A program made the translations under genes and the position numbers. This document shows, piece after piece, positions 19,856 to 28,522 of a stretch of DNA of 62,762 bases. The stretch is taken from assembly GCA_947601495.1 (NCBI GenBank), contig CANQGE010000008.1:1-62762 (forward strand), written 5' to 3'. This stretch comes from an uncultured Clostridia bacterium. GTDB lineage: Bacteria > Bacillota > Clostridia > TANB77 > CAG-508. Numbering within the stretch: position 1 is the stretch's first letter; each line of letters opens with the position of its first letter. A model generated the notes under the pieces. It had not been told where the DNA came from. It worked only from the letters and a program-made list of their open reading frames with translations, and searched no databases.

Positions 19856-21607
19856 ATAGAAAATTTTTATGACGGAATATTAAACATTAAAGATAAAATG
19901 GCACCAAGCTATATAAATAATAAAAATCCAAAATATTTAGAAATTGATGGAACTTTTTATAGTGGCATATTAGTAATAGATTATTATAGAGAATATAATG
20001 ATATTATTTTAAAAAATATTATAAACACTAATATAAATATGAATATATCAATATTTTATGAGAAGCAAGATACATATAAAACAATTAAAGATTTAACATA
20101 TTTTATTGGAAATGTTGGTGTTGATTTAAAATCCGGAAATGAAAATAGACAGGACATAGACATTGCAGCATATTCATATACAGATGCAAAATATATTAGA
20201 AAGGAAATGCAAGTAAATAATGAAGAATTATATTTTTTATATACATATATATTAATAATTTCTGAAACAGAGCAAGAAATGGAAAGAAATTTAAATAAAA
20301 TAGAAGGAATTTTACAAGCATCTGGAATGATGACGAGAAAAGGAAATTTTAGACAAGAGCAAATTTATAATTCTTGCTTGCCTCTAATGGAAAATAATAA
20401 AGATATTAAAACTGTTACTAGAAGAAACATTTTAGGAAGTGGACTTGTTTCAACATATCCATTTGTTTCATCAAATTTGTGTGATGAAAATGGAATTTTT
20501 ATTGGAACTAATATTTATAATAATTCAATGATTTTAGTAGATAGATTTAACAAAGAAAAATATAAAAATGCAAATATGTGTATTTTTGGAACAAGCGGAG
20601 CAGGAAAATCTTTTTATACAAAATTATTAATTTTAAGATATAGGCTTCTTGGATTAGATCAATACATAATAGATCCAGAAAGAGAATATACAAAAATTTG
20701 TGAAAGTTTAGATGGAGTTTGTATTAAATTTGGTCCAACTTCTAATTCATATATAAATATTTTAGATATTAGAGAAGAGGAAATTGAAGAGGAAAAAGGT
20801 TTTTTAGTATCGAAATTAAGTAAATTAAGAATATTTTTTAGTTTAGTTTTTGGGGAATTAGATGAAGAAAATGTTGCACTTTTAGAAGAAAAATTAATAG
20901 AGGTTTATAAAGAAAAAGGAATAACTTTTGATGATAATTCTTTATATAACGAAAATAAAGAATTTAAGAAAAGCTCACAAATGCCGATTTTACAAGATTT
21001 ATATGAAATTTTAGGAAAAGATGAAAAAACATTATTTTTTAAAAGAAAGTTATATCCATTCATATATGGTTCTTTAAAATTTTTAAATAATTTTACAAAT
21101 GTTGAACTTGAAAATAAGCTAATTGTTGCAGATATATATGAACTTGGAGAAGAAAATTTAAAATACGGAATGTATATTTTTACAGAGCTTTTTTGGGACA
21201 AGATAAAAAAAGATAGAAATAAAAATAAGGCTATTTATTTAGATGAAATTTGGAGATTAATTGGAGTTACATCAAATAAATTTGTGGCAAGTTTTATATA
21301 TAAAATATTTAAAACAATTAGAAAATATGGAGGAAGTGCAGTTGCAATTACACAAGATGTTTCAGATTTATTTAGTTTGGAAGAGGGAACTTATGGTAAA
21401 AGTATTTTAAATAATTCTAGTATAAAATCTTTTTTCTCATTAGAAGAAGAAAATATTTTAGTTTTAGAAAAATATGCAAATATTTCTGAAAAAGAAAAAA
21501 TAGAAATTAAATCTTTAAAAAGAGGTGAAGCACTTATGTTTATTGGAGATAACCACATTTTATCTAAAGTAGAAGCATCTGAATATGAAAAGGAGTTGAT
21601 AATTTGA
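19856..21607 (+). CDS. VirB4/TraC-type conjugation ATPase
   Basis: VirB4 ATPases energise pilus assembly and substrate transfer at the inner face of T4SS. About 583 residues carry Walker A in NMCIFGTSGAGKSFYTKLL and Walker B in NKAIYLDEIWRLIG, plus the AITQDVSDLF arginine-finger-type region near the C-terminus. Translation start is unclear: AGGAGG is nine bases before an ATA at 19856; an in-frame GTG at 19832 lies upstream of that SD; an ATG overlapping the previous stop (ATGA, 19848) runs into TAG after three codons unless one base is missing. It is the core ATPase of a split T4SS-like locus whose other half lies at 36-39.8 kb. Confidence 0.9.
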   Translation: MENFYDGILNIKDKMAPSYINNKNPKYLEIDGTFYSGILVIDYYREYNDIILKNIINTNINMNISIFYEKQDTYKTIKDLTYFIGNVGVDLKSGNENRQDIDIAAYSYTDAKYIRKEMQVNNEELYFLYTYILIISETEQEMERNLNKIEGILQASGMMTRKGNFRQEQIYNSCLPLMENNKDIKTVTRRNILGSGLVSTYPFVSSNLCDENGIFIGTNIYNNSMILVDRFNKEKYKNANMCIFGTSGAGKSFYTKLLILRYRLLGLDQYIIDPEREYTKICESLDGVCIKFGPTSNSYINILDIREEEIEEEKGFLVSKLSKLRIFFSLVFGELDEENVALLEEKLIEVYKEKGITFDDNSLYNENKEFKKSSQMPILQDLYEILGKDEKTLFFKRKLYPFIYGSLKFLNNFTNVELENKLIVADIYELGEENLKYGMYIFTELFWDKIKKDRNKNKAIYLDEIWRLIGVTSNKFVASFIYKIFKTIRKYGGSAVAITQDVSDLFSLEEGTYGKSILNNSSIKSFFSLEEENILVLEKYANISEKEKIEIKSLKRGEALMFIGDNHILSKVEASEYEKELII

Positions 21608-22794
21608 AAATTATTACAGCAATGGGAGATCCTTATTTAAACAATAAATTAAAAGAAAGATATGAAGTTATTGGAAAAGATATTTTTTATCAAGAAGGAA
21701 TTTTAGAAATATTAACAGAAAGAAAAGATATTGATTTATTAGTTTTAAGTAATAATTTGCCTTTTGAATATAAATTTGAAGAATTAATTGAAAAAATAAT
21801 TAAAGAAAAAGAAGAACTAGAAATAATAGTTTTTCTAAAAGAAAAAGATGAAAACATTGAAAACTACTTAAATAGCAAAAATATTTATAAAATATTTTAT
21901 TTAAATGAAGAGGGATATAGAAATTTTTTTAATGTAATTAATTCAAATGAGAATAATCCTCAAAAAATACAAGATGAAATTAAGAATTTTAAAGAAATAA
22001 TTTTAAATAATTCTAAGAAAAAAGGAATTAATTTAAAAAGCGATTTTTTAAAGAATAAAATTGAAAATGAAGAAAAAAACAAACAAAATTCTAGAAAAGA
22101 TGAAAAAGAAAATGAGCAAAATTTTGAAAATAGAGAAGAAAATAAAAGCTCAAAAATAATAGTAGTTTCTGGAAATTCTGGTGCTGGAAAAACAATAGTA
22201 TCAATTCTTTTATCGAAATATATAGAAAAGCAAAACAAGAAAGTTTTATTAATAGATTTTGATTTAAAAAATAAATCAATAAATACATTATTAGGCGTAA
22301 AAACAAAGAAAAATACAGAAGAAAATATAAGTATTTTTAATAAAAATTTATATATTTTAAATGAAGCAAAAGAAATTTTAAATAGCTTTGAAACATATAA
22401 AATAAATATGTTTTTAGAAGAATTAAAAAATAAATTTGATTATATAATAATAGATTTCTCAAATGAAATAAATGAAGAATTAGAAAAAAGCGTACTTCTA
22501 AAGGCAAATAAAATTATTTTTTTATTAGAATCAAATTTATTAGAAATAAAAAAAGCTAAAAACTTTTTAGAAATTTATTTAGAGGATTATGGAATTGATT
22601 CTAATAAAATAAAAATAGTATTTAATAAAGCAAACAAGTATAAAATTCCAGATTTTATATTAAAAGAAATTTTTTCTAATTTTGAAATAATAGGAAATAT
22701 AGAATATGACGAAAAATATACGTTATTTATAAATAAAAATTTTAATAACATAAATTGTAAAGATGAATATAAAAAAATCTATGAAAAATTATAA
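21604..22794 (+). CDS. MinD/TadZ-like P-loop ATPase with receiver-like N-terminus
   Basis: The 396-residue protein has an N-terminal alpha/beta region (MKIITAMGDPYLNNKLKERY, DLLVLSNNLPF) that looks like a degenerate receiver or CpaE/TadZ domain. A lysine- and glutamate-rich linker follows (about 130-175), then a MinD-type ATPase with deviant Walker A VVSGNSGAGKTIVSILLSKY, LLIDFDLKNKSINTLLG and YIIIDFSNEI. Such proteins localise pilus or secretion machines. The TTG start at 21604 overlaps the end of the ATPase gene by 4 bases and has AAAGGAG eight bases upstream. It is part of the T4SS-like operon. Confidence 0.75.
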   Translation: MKIITAMGDPYLNNKLKERYEVIGKDIFYQEGILEILTERKDIDLLVLSNNLPFEYKFEELIEKIIKEKEELEIIVFLKEKDENIENYLNSKNIYKIFYLNEEGYRNFFNVINSNENNPQKIQDEIKNFKEIILNNSKKKGINLKSDFLKNKIENEEKNKQNSRKDEKENEQNFENREENKSSKIIVVSGNSGAGKTIVSILLSKYIEKQNKKVLLIDFDLKNKSINTLLGVKTKKNTEENISIFNKNLYILNEAKEILNSFETYKINMFLEELKNKFDYIIIDFSNEINEELEKSVLLKANKIIFLLESNLLEIKKAKNFLEIYLEDYGIDSNKIKIVFNKANKYKIPDFILKEIFSNFEIIGNIEYDEKYTLFINKNFNNINCKDEYKKIYEKL

Positions 22795-22805
22795 AAGGAG
22801 GAAAT

Positions 22806-23531
22806 ATGGTAGGTTTAGAAATAGAAAATAATATAGAAATGAAAAATAGTTTGGGAGATAAATTAAAAAATTTACAAGAAAATTTTATTGAATCTGATAT
22901 TGGAAAAGCAATAAATTCAGCAATAGATATAGGACTAAAAGCTGTTCTTCCAGATTTAATAGAAGACCAAGTAATAGATGTGAAAAATGCAATATTAGAA
23001 AATGGATTTTCAGAAGGAATAAAAGAAGTAATAGATTCTGCTATAAATACTGGAAAAAGCGCAATAGGAATTATAACAGGAAATTTTGAAAATGTATCTC
23101 AAATACAATTAGCAGTAAAAAATGGTGGAATACTTGATAAAGTATCTGATTTATTAGACTATACAATAGATTTTGCAAAAGAAAAGAATGTAATAGATAA
23201 AAATATAAGTTCTCTTATAAAAAATGGTAAAAATTCAATAATTAAATCTGTAGAAGAAAACATAGAAGAAACTTTAACTAATCAAATAAAAGCTGTTGAA
23301 AAAGTTGAAAAGTATTGTAATAATTGGAACATTGGATATGCTTCTCAAGATATAACTGCAATGAACAAAGCATATAAGAATATTAAAAATAATTTAGAAA
23401 AAATAGTTCCAATAGAAAATATAATTAATAAAGCAAGAACAATAGAAAATTTGCATAATTTAATTAAAAATAATGGGAATAGTTTTGATTTAACTAAAGA
23501 AGAGGAATTACTTGCGGAAAAATTAGCATAA
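22806..23531 (+). CDS. Hypothetical helical protein, last gene of T4SS-like operon
   Basis: I do not recognise this 241-residue protein. It is predicted to be mainly helical, with amphipathic stretches rich in Ile, Asn and Lys, and no clear membrane segment, signal peptide or Cys motif. The ATG has a perfect AAAAGGAGGAAAT before it and starts 12 bases after the MinD-like gene, so it is probably cotranscribed. Element B follows directly. A role as a soluble cofactor of the machine is only guilt by association. Confidence 0.7.
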   Translation: MVGLEIENNIEMKNSLGDKLKNLQENFIESDIGKAINSAIDIGLKAVLPDLIEDQVIDVKNAILENGFSEGIKEVIDSAINTGKSAIGIITGNFENVSQIQLAVKNGGILDKVSDLLDYTIDFAKEKNVIDKNISSLIKNGKNSIIKSVEENIEETLTNQIKAVEKVEKYCNNWNIGYASQDITAMNKAYKNIKNNLEKIVPIENIINKARTIENLHNLIKNNGNSFDLTKEEELLAEKLA

Positions 23532-23544
23532 AATTTTTCTTATC

Positions 23545-23722
23545 TATAAACTGATACCGTTATTAATATATGTTTTTTAATGATTTGCTGTCGCAATTTT
23601 CTTAAAATAAAGCAAATAAATAAAATTAGAAACAAAATTGCTCCAATCGGCCTTCGCTTACGCTTCGGTTGGTCGCTGCGCATCATTTAAAAACATATAT
23701 TAATAACGCTATCAGTTTTATA
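23545..23722 (-). repeat. Dispersed palindromic element, copy B
   Basis: Arms at 23545-23584 and 23682-23722 are inverted copies of each other (one indel and two mismatches over about 40 bp) and are unique to this locus. The 97-bp core reads in the reverse orientation: TGCTGTCGCAATTTTC, AT spacer, then AAAATTGCTCCAATCGGCC, CTTCGCTTACGCTTCGGTTGG and TCGCTGCGC. Flanking genes are on the plus strand. The element fills almost the whole gap between the T4SS-like operon and the HELGH gene. Confidence 0.92.
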
Positions 23723-23745
23723 GGATAAAGTTTTATGAATAAATC

Positions 23746-23774
23746 TTGAAATAAATGAAATATGTAAGTATAAT
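23746..23774 (+). promoter_or_regulatory. Promoter of the HELGH metalloprotein gene
   Basis: TTGAAA (23746-23751) and TATAAT (23769-23774) are separated by 17 bp, 35 bases upstream of the start codon. Confidence 0.65.
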
Positions 23775-23808
23775 GAAAATATAATAAATTTATAAAAGGA
23801 AATTTTAT

Positions 23809-25026
23809 ATGGACATAGAGTATAATGTTAATGATGAGAATAGAAAAGTTTTAGAAGAAATATGTGAAAAATATGGATATTCAGAAGAATTAAAAAGTGT
23901 TTTGTCAAGAGTAATGCCAGCCATGTTAGAAGGAGCTACATATGAAGAAAAAGAACTTTTCTATAGCATGCTTAGAAAAACACAAATAGAAATTATTCCA
24001 GCAGAGTCTACAATAACACGTTTAGAATTAAGTAAAAAAAATTTGGGAGGGATTAATCCGCATATAATAAATGTGGAAGCAGATACTGGAGAATATGGAA
24101 AAAATGAGCCAGCAGGTGGTTTTGTTAGAGATGCAGAATTAGATGAAAATTTAAAAATAAAAGGTGTTAGACAGTATCTTTTTGTAAGAGAATTAAGTGA
24201 AAAAAATGAAAAAAATAGAAGAGCAATAGATTTGTTGGGAACAAAAATAAATGTTTCTCATTTAATACATGAATTAGGACATGCATGGGTTTCAGAAAAA
24301 AATGGATATGAAATAGATGATAGTGGAACACTTACAGAACGAGTTGGAACTTGTAAAATAGAATATCAAATAACACCTCTTGAAAATGGAAAATATGAAA
24401 GACAAGAAATTTCTAGAACAGGATTAATGCTAGAAGAAGCATTAAATACAAATATGGAAGAAGAAAGCTTAGCTAGGTATTTAGGAATTTCTAAAGAAAA
24501 AGCTCAATTATTATATAAATCATCAGGATGTTTAGATAGCTCTGCATATCAGGGATTAATGTCAGAAATGAGTGAGACATTAACAGAAAGAACAATGGGA
24601 AAAAATTTAAGAAGATGGAGAATATTGGGAGATGAAAAAGCTTTAGAAGAAGTAAATTCCGTAATGATGAAAACAAATGAATATCAAAATAGAGAAACGG
24701 GAAATGAATATTTTAAAGATAAAGTAGAATTTTTCGAAGAAAAAACTAGAGAAGGAGCAACGAGCGAAATTCTAAAAAGGTTTCTTCTTAGATGTAAAAG
24801 TGATTTTTTCCCTAACAAAAAAGATATGACGCCAATGGAAATTATAGAAGCCACTTTAAGACAATGTTATGATGTAAAAGTAAATCAACTAACCTTTGAT
24901 TTTTCTACAGAAGGAAAAATAGAAGAGTATAAAAAATTTGTACGTTCAGTAATAGCAGATGGATATCTTTTAATAAATGAAACACGTGATTATTTAAAAG
25001 ATAAAGGTCAAGATTTAAGCAAATAA
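23809..25026 (+). CDS. Putative zinc metalloprotein with HELGH motif
   Basis: The 405-residue protein has no signal peptide or membrane segment. Its centre carries SHLIHELGHAWVSE (about 149-162), an HExxH zinc-binding motif typical of gluzincin or related metallopeptidases. Downstream, LMLEEALN contains Glu residues that could be the third ligand. The rest is charged and not recognised. Proteolytic activity is inferred only from the motif. It has its own promoter and terminator, so it is a single-gene unit upstream of gyrA. Confidence 0.65.
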   Translation: MDIEYNVNDENRKVLEEICEKYGYSEELKSVLSRVMPAMLEGATYEEKELFYSMLRKTQIEIIPAESTITRLELSKKNLGGINPHIINVEADTGEYGKNEPAGGFVRDAELDENLKIKGVRQYLFVRELSEKNEKNRRAIDLLGTKINVSHLIHELGHAWVSEKNGYEIDDSGTLTERVGTCKIEYQITPLENGKYERQEISRTGLMLEEALNTNMEEESLARYLGISKEKAQLLYKSSGCLDSSAYQGLMSEMSETLTERTMGKNLRRWRILGDEKALEEVNSVMMKTNEYQNRETGNEYFKDKVEFFEEKTREGATSEILKRFLLRCKSDFFPNKKDMTPMEIIEATLRQCYDVKVNQLTFDFSTEGKIEEYKKFVRSVIADGYLLINETRDYLKDKGQDLSK

Positions 25027-25051
25027 AAATAGGATAAAATTTTAATTTTTA

Positions 25052-25084
25052 CGGGCAAAATTAAAGAAATTTTGCCTGTTTTTT
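25052..25084 (+). terminator. Terminator after HELGH gene
   Basis: The 11-bp stem CGGGCAAAATT/AATTTTGCCTG (one G-T pair) is followed by TTTTTTC. Confidence 0.85.
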
Positions 25085-25085
25085 C

Positions 25086-25115
25086 TTGATTTTTCCTACA
25101 TATTTATTATATAAT
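25086..25115 (+). promoter_or_regulatory. Promoter of gyrA
   Basis: TTGATT (25086-25091) and TATAAT (25110-25115) are 18 bp apart and begin right after the preceding terminator, 36 bases before gyrA. Confidence 0.7.
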
Positions 25116-25151
25116 GCAATAGAAAAGTAATATAAGAAAAGAGGGAAATAA

Positions 25152-27593
25152 ATGGAAAGGCAAGATGGAAAAATAATCGAAAGAAACATTGAAGCTGAAA
25201 TGAAAACAGCATATATTGATTATGCAATGAGTGTTATAGTTTCACGTGCTTTACCAGATGTTAGAGACGGTTTAAAACCTGTTCATAGAAGAATTCTTTA
25301 TTCTATGCACGAAGATGGAATTACATCAGATAAACCTTATAGAAAGTGTGCAAATACAGTTGGATCTGTTTTAGGTAGATACCATCCTCATGGAGATTCT
25401 TCTGTTTATGATGCTATGGTTAGACTTGCTCAAGATTTTTCAATGAGATATATGCTAATTGATGGGCATGGTAACTTTGGTTCAATAGATGGTGATGGAG
25501 CTGCTGCAATGAGGTACACAGAATCTAGAATGTCAAAAATAGCAGAGCAAATGTTAGTAGATATTGAAAAAAATACAGTAGATTTTATGCCAAACTATGA
25601 TGACAGACTTCAAGAACCAACAGTACTTCCATCTAAAATACCAGCATTACTAATAAACGGTTCTTCTGGAATTGCCGTAGGTATGGCAACTAATATACCG
25701 CCACATAATTTAACAGAAGTTATTAATGGTGCAATAAAGGTTATTGAAGATGACAATGTTACAAATGAAGAACTAATGCAAATAATTAAAGGTCCAGATT
25801 TTCCAACAGGAGCAATGATTCTTGGAAAAGAAGGAATAAAAGAGGCTTACACAACAGGTAAAGGAAAAATAACAGTAAGAGCTGAAACAGAAATAGAAGA
25901 AATGTCTGGTGGAAGACAAAGAATTATTGTTTCATCACTTCCATACCAAGTAAATAAAGCAAACTTAATAATAAAAATAGATGAACTAATAAAAGAGAAA
26001 AAAATAGAGGGCATTTCAGAAGTTAGAGATGAATCAGACAGAATTGAAAAAGTAAGAATAGTTATTGAACTAAAAAGAGATGCTAGACCTCAAGTAATAC
26101 TAAATCAATTGTTTAAACATACACAAATGCAAGATACTTTTGGTGTTATAATGCTTGCACTAGTTAATGGAGAACCTAAAATATTAACATTAAAAGAATG
26201 CTTAGAAGAATACATTAAACATAGAAGAGAAGTAGTTTTAAGAAGAACAAAATTCGATTTAGATAAGGCAGAAGCCAGAGCCCACATATTAGAAGGCTTA
26301 ATAATTGCTATTGACAACATCGATGAAGTAGTTAAAATAATTCGTGAATCTTATGATGATGCAAAAGAAAGATTAATGGAAAGATTTAAACTTACAGATA
26401 TACAAGCACAAGCAATTCTTGATATGCAACTTAAGAGACTATCTGGTTTGCAAAGAGAAAAGCTAGAAGAAGAATACGCAGAACTAATGAAATTAATAGC
26501 ATATTATAAAGAAGTTTTATCTAGCGAAACTCTAGTTTTTGAAATTATAAAAACAGAACTTATTGAAATTAGAGATAAATTTGGAGATGAAAGATTAACA
26601 AAAATCTCTGCGGCAGAAGGCGAATTCGAAGAAGAAGACTTAGTAAAAGAAGAACAAACAGTAATTGCTTTAACACACTTTGGATATATAAAGAGAATGC
26701 CAATAGATACTTATAAGAGTCAAAGAAGAGGTGGAAAAGGTATTACTGGAATTGCAACAAGAGAAGATGATTTCGTTAAAGAAATCTTTTCTGCATCTAC
26801 GCATGATACAATATTATTCTTTAGCAATAAAGGAAAAATGTATAGATTAAGAGGATTTGAAATACCAGAAGCAGGAAGAACTGCAAAAGGAACAGCTATA
26901 GTAAACTTATTAAATTTAGAGGCTGGAGAAAAAATTTCTGCAATTATTCCTATACAAAATTTTGCAGAAGGCAAATACTTACTAATGGGAACAAAATCTG
27001 GATTAATAAAGAAAACACCTCTACAAGAATACGATTCTAACAGAAGAACAGGATTAATGGGAATAACTTTAAGAGAAGATGATGAACTTATAGATGTTAG
27101 AATGACAGATGGACAAGATAATGTTGTTTTAGTTACAAGAAAGGGTATGAGCATAACATTTGATGAAAAAGATGTTAGACCAGTTGGAAGAACAGCACAA
27201 GGCGTAATTGGAATGAGATTAGATGATGATGATTATGTTGTTGGAATGGAACCAATTATAGCTGGAAGCCAAGCAACATTACTTGCAATTACAGAAAACG
27301 GATTTGGAAAGAGAACTGAGCTTGAAGAATATAGAGTTCAAAATAGAGGCGGAAGAGGAGTTATAACATATAAGATTACACCAAAAACTGGTGAACTTGT
27401 TGGAATTAAAATTGTTAGTGGAAAAGAAGATGTTATATTAATAACAGACACAGGAACAATTATAAGATTAAACTCTGGAGAAATTAGTGTTCTAGGAAGA
27501 TCAACACAAGGTGTTACATTAATGAGAACTAATGAAGGAAAAGTTGTAAGTATTGAAAAAATAGTTGAAGAAGATTCAGACTATGTAATTTAA
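25152..27593 (+). CDS. gyrA: DNA gyrase subunit A
   Basis: GyrA cuts and rejoins DNA and wraps it through its C-terminal domain. The 813 residues include the quinolone region HPHGDSSVYDAMVRLAQDFS, the catalytic tyrosine in AAMRYTESRMSK (about 123), and the GyrA box QRRGGKGI that separates gyrase from topoisomerase IV. Six C-terminal beta-pinwheel blades follow. Ser and Asp at the two main quinolone-resistance positions are retained. Unlike most Firmicutes gyrA is not next to gyrB; about 9 kb of two-component, T4SS-like and other genes lie between them. Confidence 0.97.
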   Translation: MERQDGKIIERNIEAEMKTAYIDYAMSVIVSRALPDVRDGLKPVHRRILYSMHEDGITSDKPYRKCANTVGSVLGRYHPHGDSSVYDAMVRLAQDFSMRYMLIDGHGNFGSIDGDGAAAMRYTESRMSKIAEQMLVDIEKNTVDFMPNYDDRLQEPTVLPSKIPALLINGSSGIAVGMATNIPPHNLTEVINGAIKVIEDDNVTNEELMQIIKGPDFPTGAMILGKEGIKEAYTTGKGKITVRAETEIEEMSGGRQRIIVSSLPYQVNKANLIIKIDELIKEKKIEGISEVRDESDRIEKVRIVIELKRDARPQVILNQLFKHTQMQDTFGVIMLALVNGEPKILTLKECLEEYIKHRREVVLRRTKFDLDKAEARAHILEGLIIAIDNIDEVVKIIRESYDDAKERLMERFKLTDIQAQAILDMQLKRLSGLQREKLEEEYAELMKLIAYYKEVLSSETLVFEIIKTELIEIRDKFGDERLTKISAAEGEFEEEDLVKEEQTVIALTHFGYIKRMPIDTYKSQRRGGKGITGIATREDDFVKEIFSASTHDTILFFSNKGKMYRLRGFEIPEAGRTAKGTAIVNLLNLEAGEKISAIIPIQNFAEGKYLLMGTKSGLIKKTPLQEYDSNRRTGLMGITLREDDELIDVRMTDGQDNVVLVTRKGMSITFDEKDVRPVGRTAQGVIGMRLDDDDYVVGMEPIIAGSQATLLAITENGFGKRTELEEYRVQNRGGRGVITYKITPKTGELVGIKIVSGKEDVILITDTGTIIRLNSGEISVLGRSTQGVTLMRTNEGKVVSIEKIVEEDSDYVI

Positions 27594-27602
27594 AAAGTAT
27601 TT

Positions 27603-27637
27603 AAAGAACCTGAAGAAATTTCTTCAGGTTCTTTTTG
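27603..27637 (+). terminator. Terminator after gyrA
   Basis: A 16-bp perfect stem (27603-27618 with 27619-27634, apex GAAATTTC) is followed by TTTTTG. Confidence 0.9.
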
Positions 27638-27660
27638 TCTAAGTAAAGTAAATTTTTCTG

Positions 27661-27826
27661 TAGAAGCACTTAATATATATAAATAATTTTATTAGTGACT
27701 TGGTGTCGCAATCTCCTTTTTTTAAAATAAACAAAAGGAAGATTGCTCCAATCGCACTTCGCTTACGCTTCGTTTGGTCGCTTACGCGTCACTTATAAAA
27801 TTATTTATATATATTAAGTACTTCTA
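27661..27826 (-). repeat. Dispersed palindromic element, copy C
   Basis: Arms 27661-27698 and 27789-27826 are 38 bp each and match as an inverted repeat at 36 of 38 positions. The arm sequence occurs nowhere else in the window. The 90-bp core is in reverse orientation: CTTGGTGTCGCAATC, spacer, GGAAGATTGCTCCAATCGC, then CTTCGCTTACGCTTCGTTTGG and TCGCTTACGCG. It lies after the gyrA terminator in a 311-bp gene-free gap; flanking genes are on the plus strand. Confidence 0.95.
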
Positions 27827-27851
27827 TTTTGAAATTTTATATCTTTATTTT

Positions 27852-27886
27852 TTATAATTTATTTAATATAATTAAATAAATTATAA
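27852..27886 (+). promoter_or_regulatory. Perfect 15-bp inverted repeat abutting a ribosome-binding site
   Basis: TTATAATTTATTTAA (27852-27866) and its exact complement (27872-27886) flank a 5-nt loop and run directly into AAAGGAG of the next gene. It could be an operator or a 5'-UTR hairpin affecting initiation. Confidence 0.5.
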
Positions 27887-27904
27887 AGGAGCAAAAATTT
27901 AAAG

Positions 27905-28510
27905 TTGGATATATTAACATTAAATTCTAAAGAAAAATTAGGTTGCAAAATGTGTGATAAATGTTGTATATATAGAGGAGATATAAGATTAATTCCTCTT
28001 AATGTATGCAAAATAAGTAAATTTTTAGGGTTAAGTATAAATGATTTTTTAAATAAATATACAGATAGATTAGAAAACAATAAATTGGAAATTGTGCTTA
28101 AAACTGTAGGCAAATTAAAGCAATGTATTTTATATGATGAAAAAAATAAAAAATGTAAAATCCATGCAGTAAAACCTATGCAATGTGTGATGTTTCCTCT
28201 AGTCCCAGAAAATTTAAAAAGAGATTATTTTTATAATTCAGAACAGTGTAAATTAGAAGAATTTAAAGAAATAAAAGTAAAAGAATGGCTTAACGGAAAT
28301 AACAATATATATAGTAAAAACAAGAAAATATGTATGGAATGGATTGAATTTTTAGAATATGTTCAGCCCAAAATAGAAAATATATCAAATGAAAAACTAG
28401 AAGAATTTTATAAAATTTTATTTGAAAATTATAATTTAAATAAATTAAATTTAAAGATGCAAATGAGAAAAAACATGAAACAAGTAAAGCAAGAAGTTAT
28501 AAAAAAATAA
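27905..28510 (+). CDS. YkgJ-family cysteine-cluster protein
   Basis: The 201-residue protein opens with LGCKMCDKCCIYRGD, the CxxCxxCC cluster of the zinc/iron-chelating YkgJ (CxxCxxCC) family. Further cysteines follow in QCILYDEKNKKCKIH and MQCVMFPLVP, matching the family pattern in which about eight Cys bind a metal. The biochemical role is not known. The start is the TTG at 27905; AAAGGAG lies about 12 bases upstream. It is followed 12 bases later by the large helicase gene. Confidence 0.8.
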   Translation: MDILTLNSKEKLGCKMCDKCCIYRGDIRLIPLNVCKISKFLGLSINDFLNKYTDRLENNKLEIVLKTVGKLKQCILYDEKNKKCKIHAVKPMQCVMFPLVPENLKRDYFYNSEQCKLEEFKEIKVKEWLNGNNNIYSKNKKICMEWIEFLEYVQPKIENISNEKLEEFYKILFENYNLNKLNLKMQMRKNMKQVKQEVIKK

Positions 28511-28522
28511 TTGGGGTAATTT

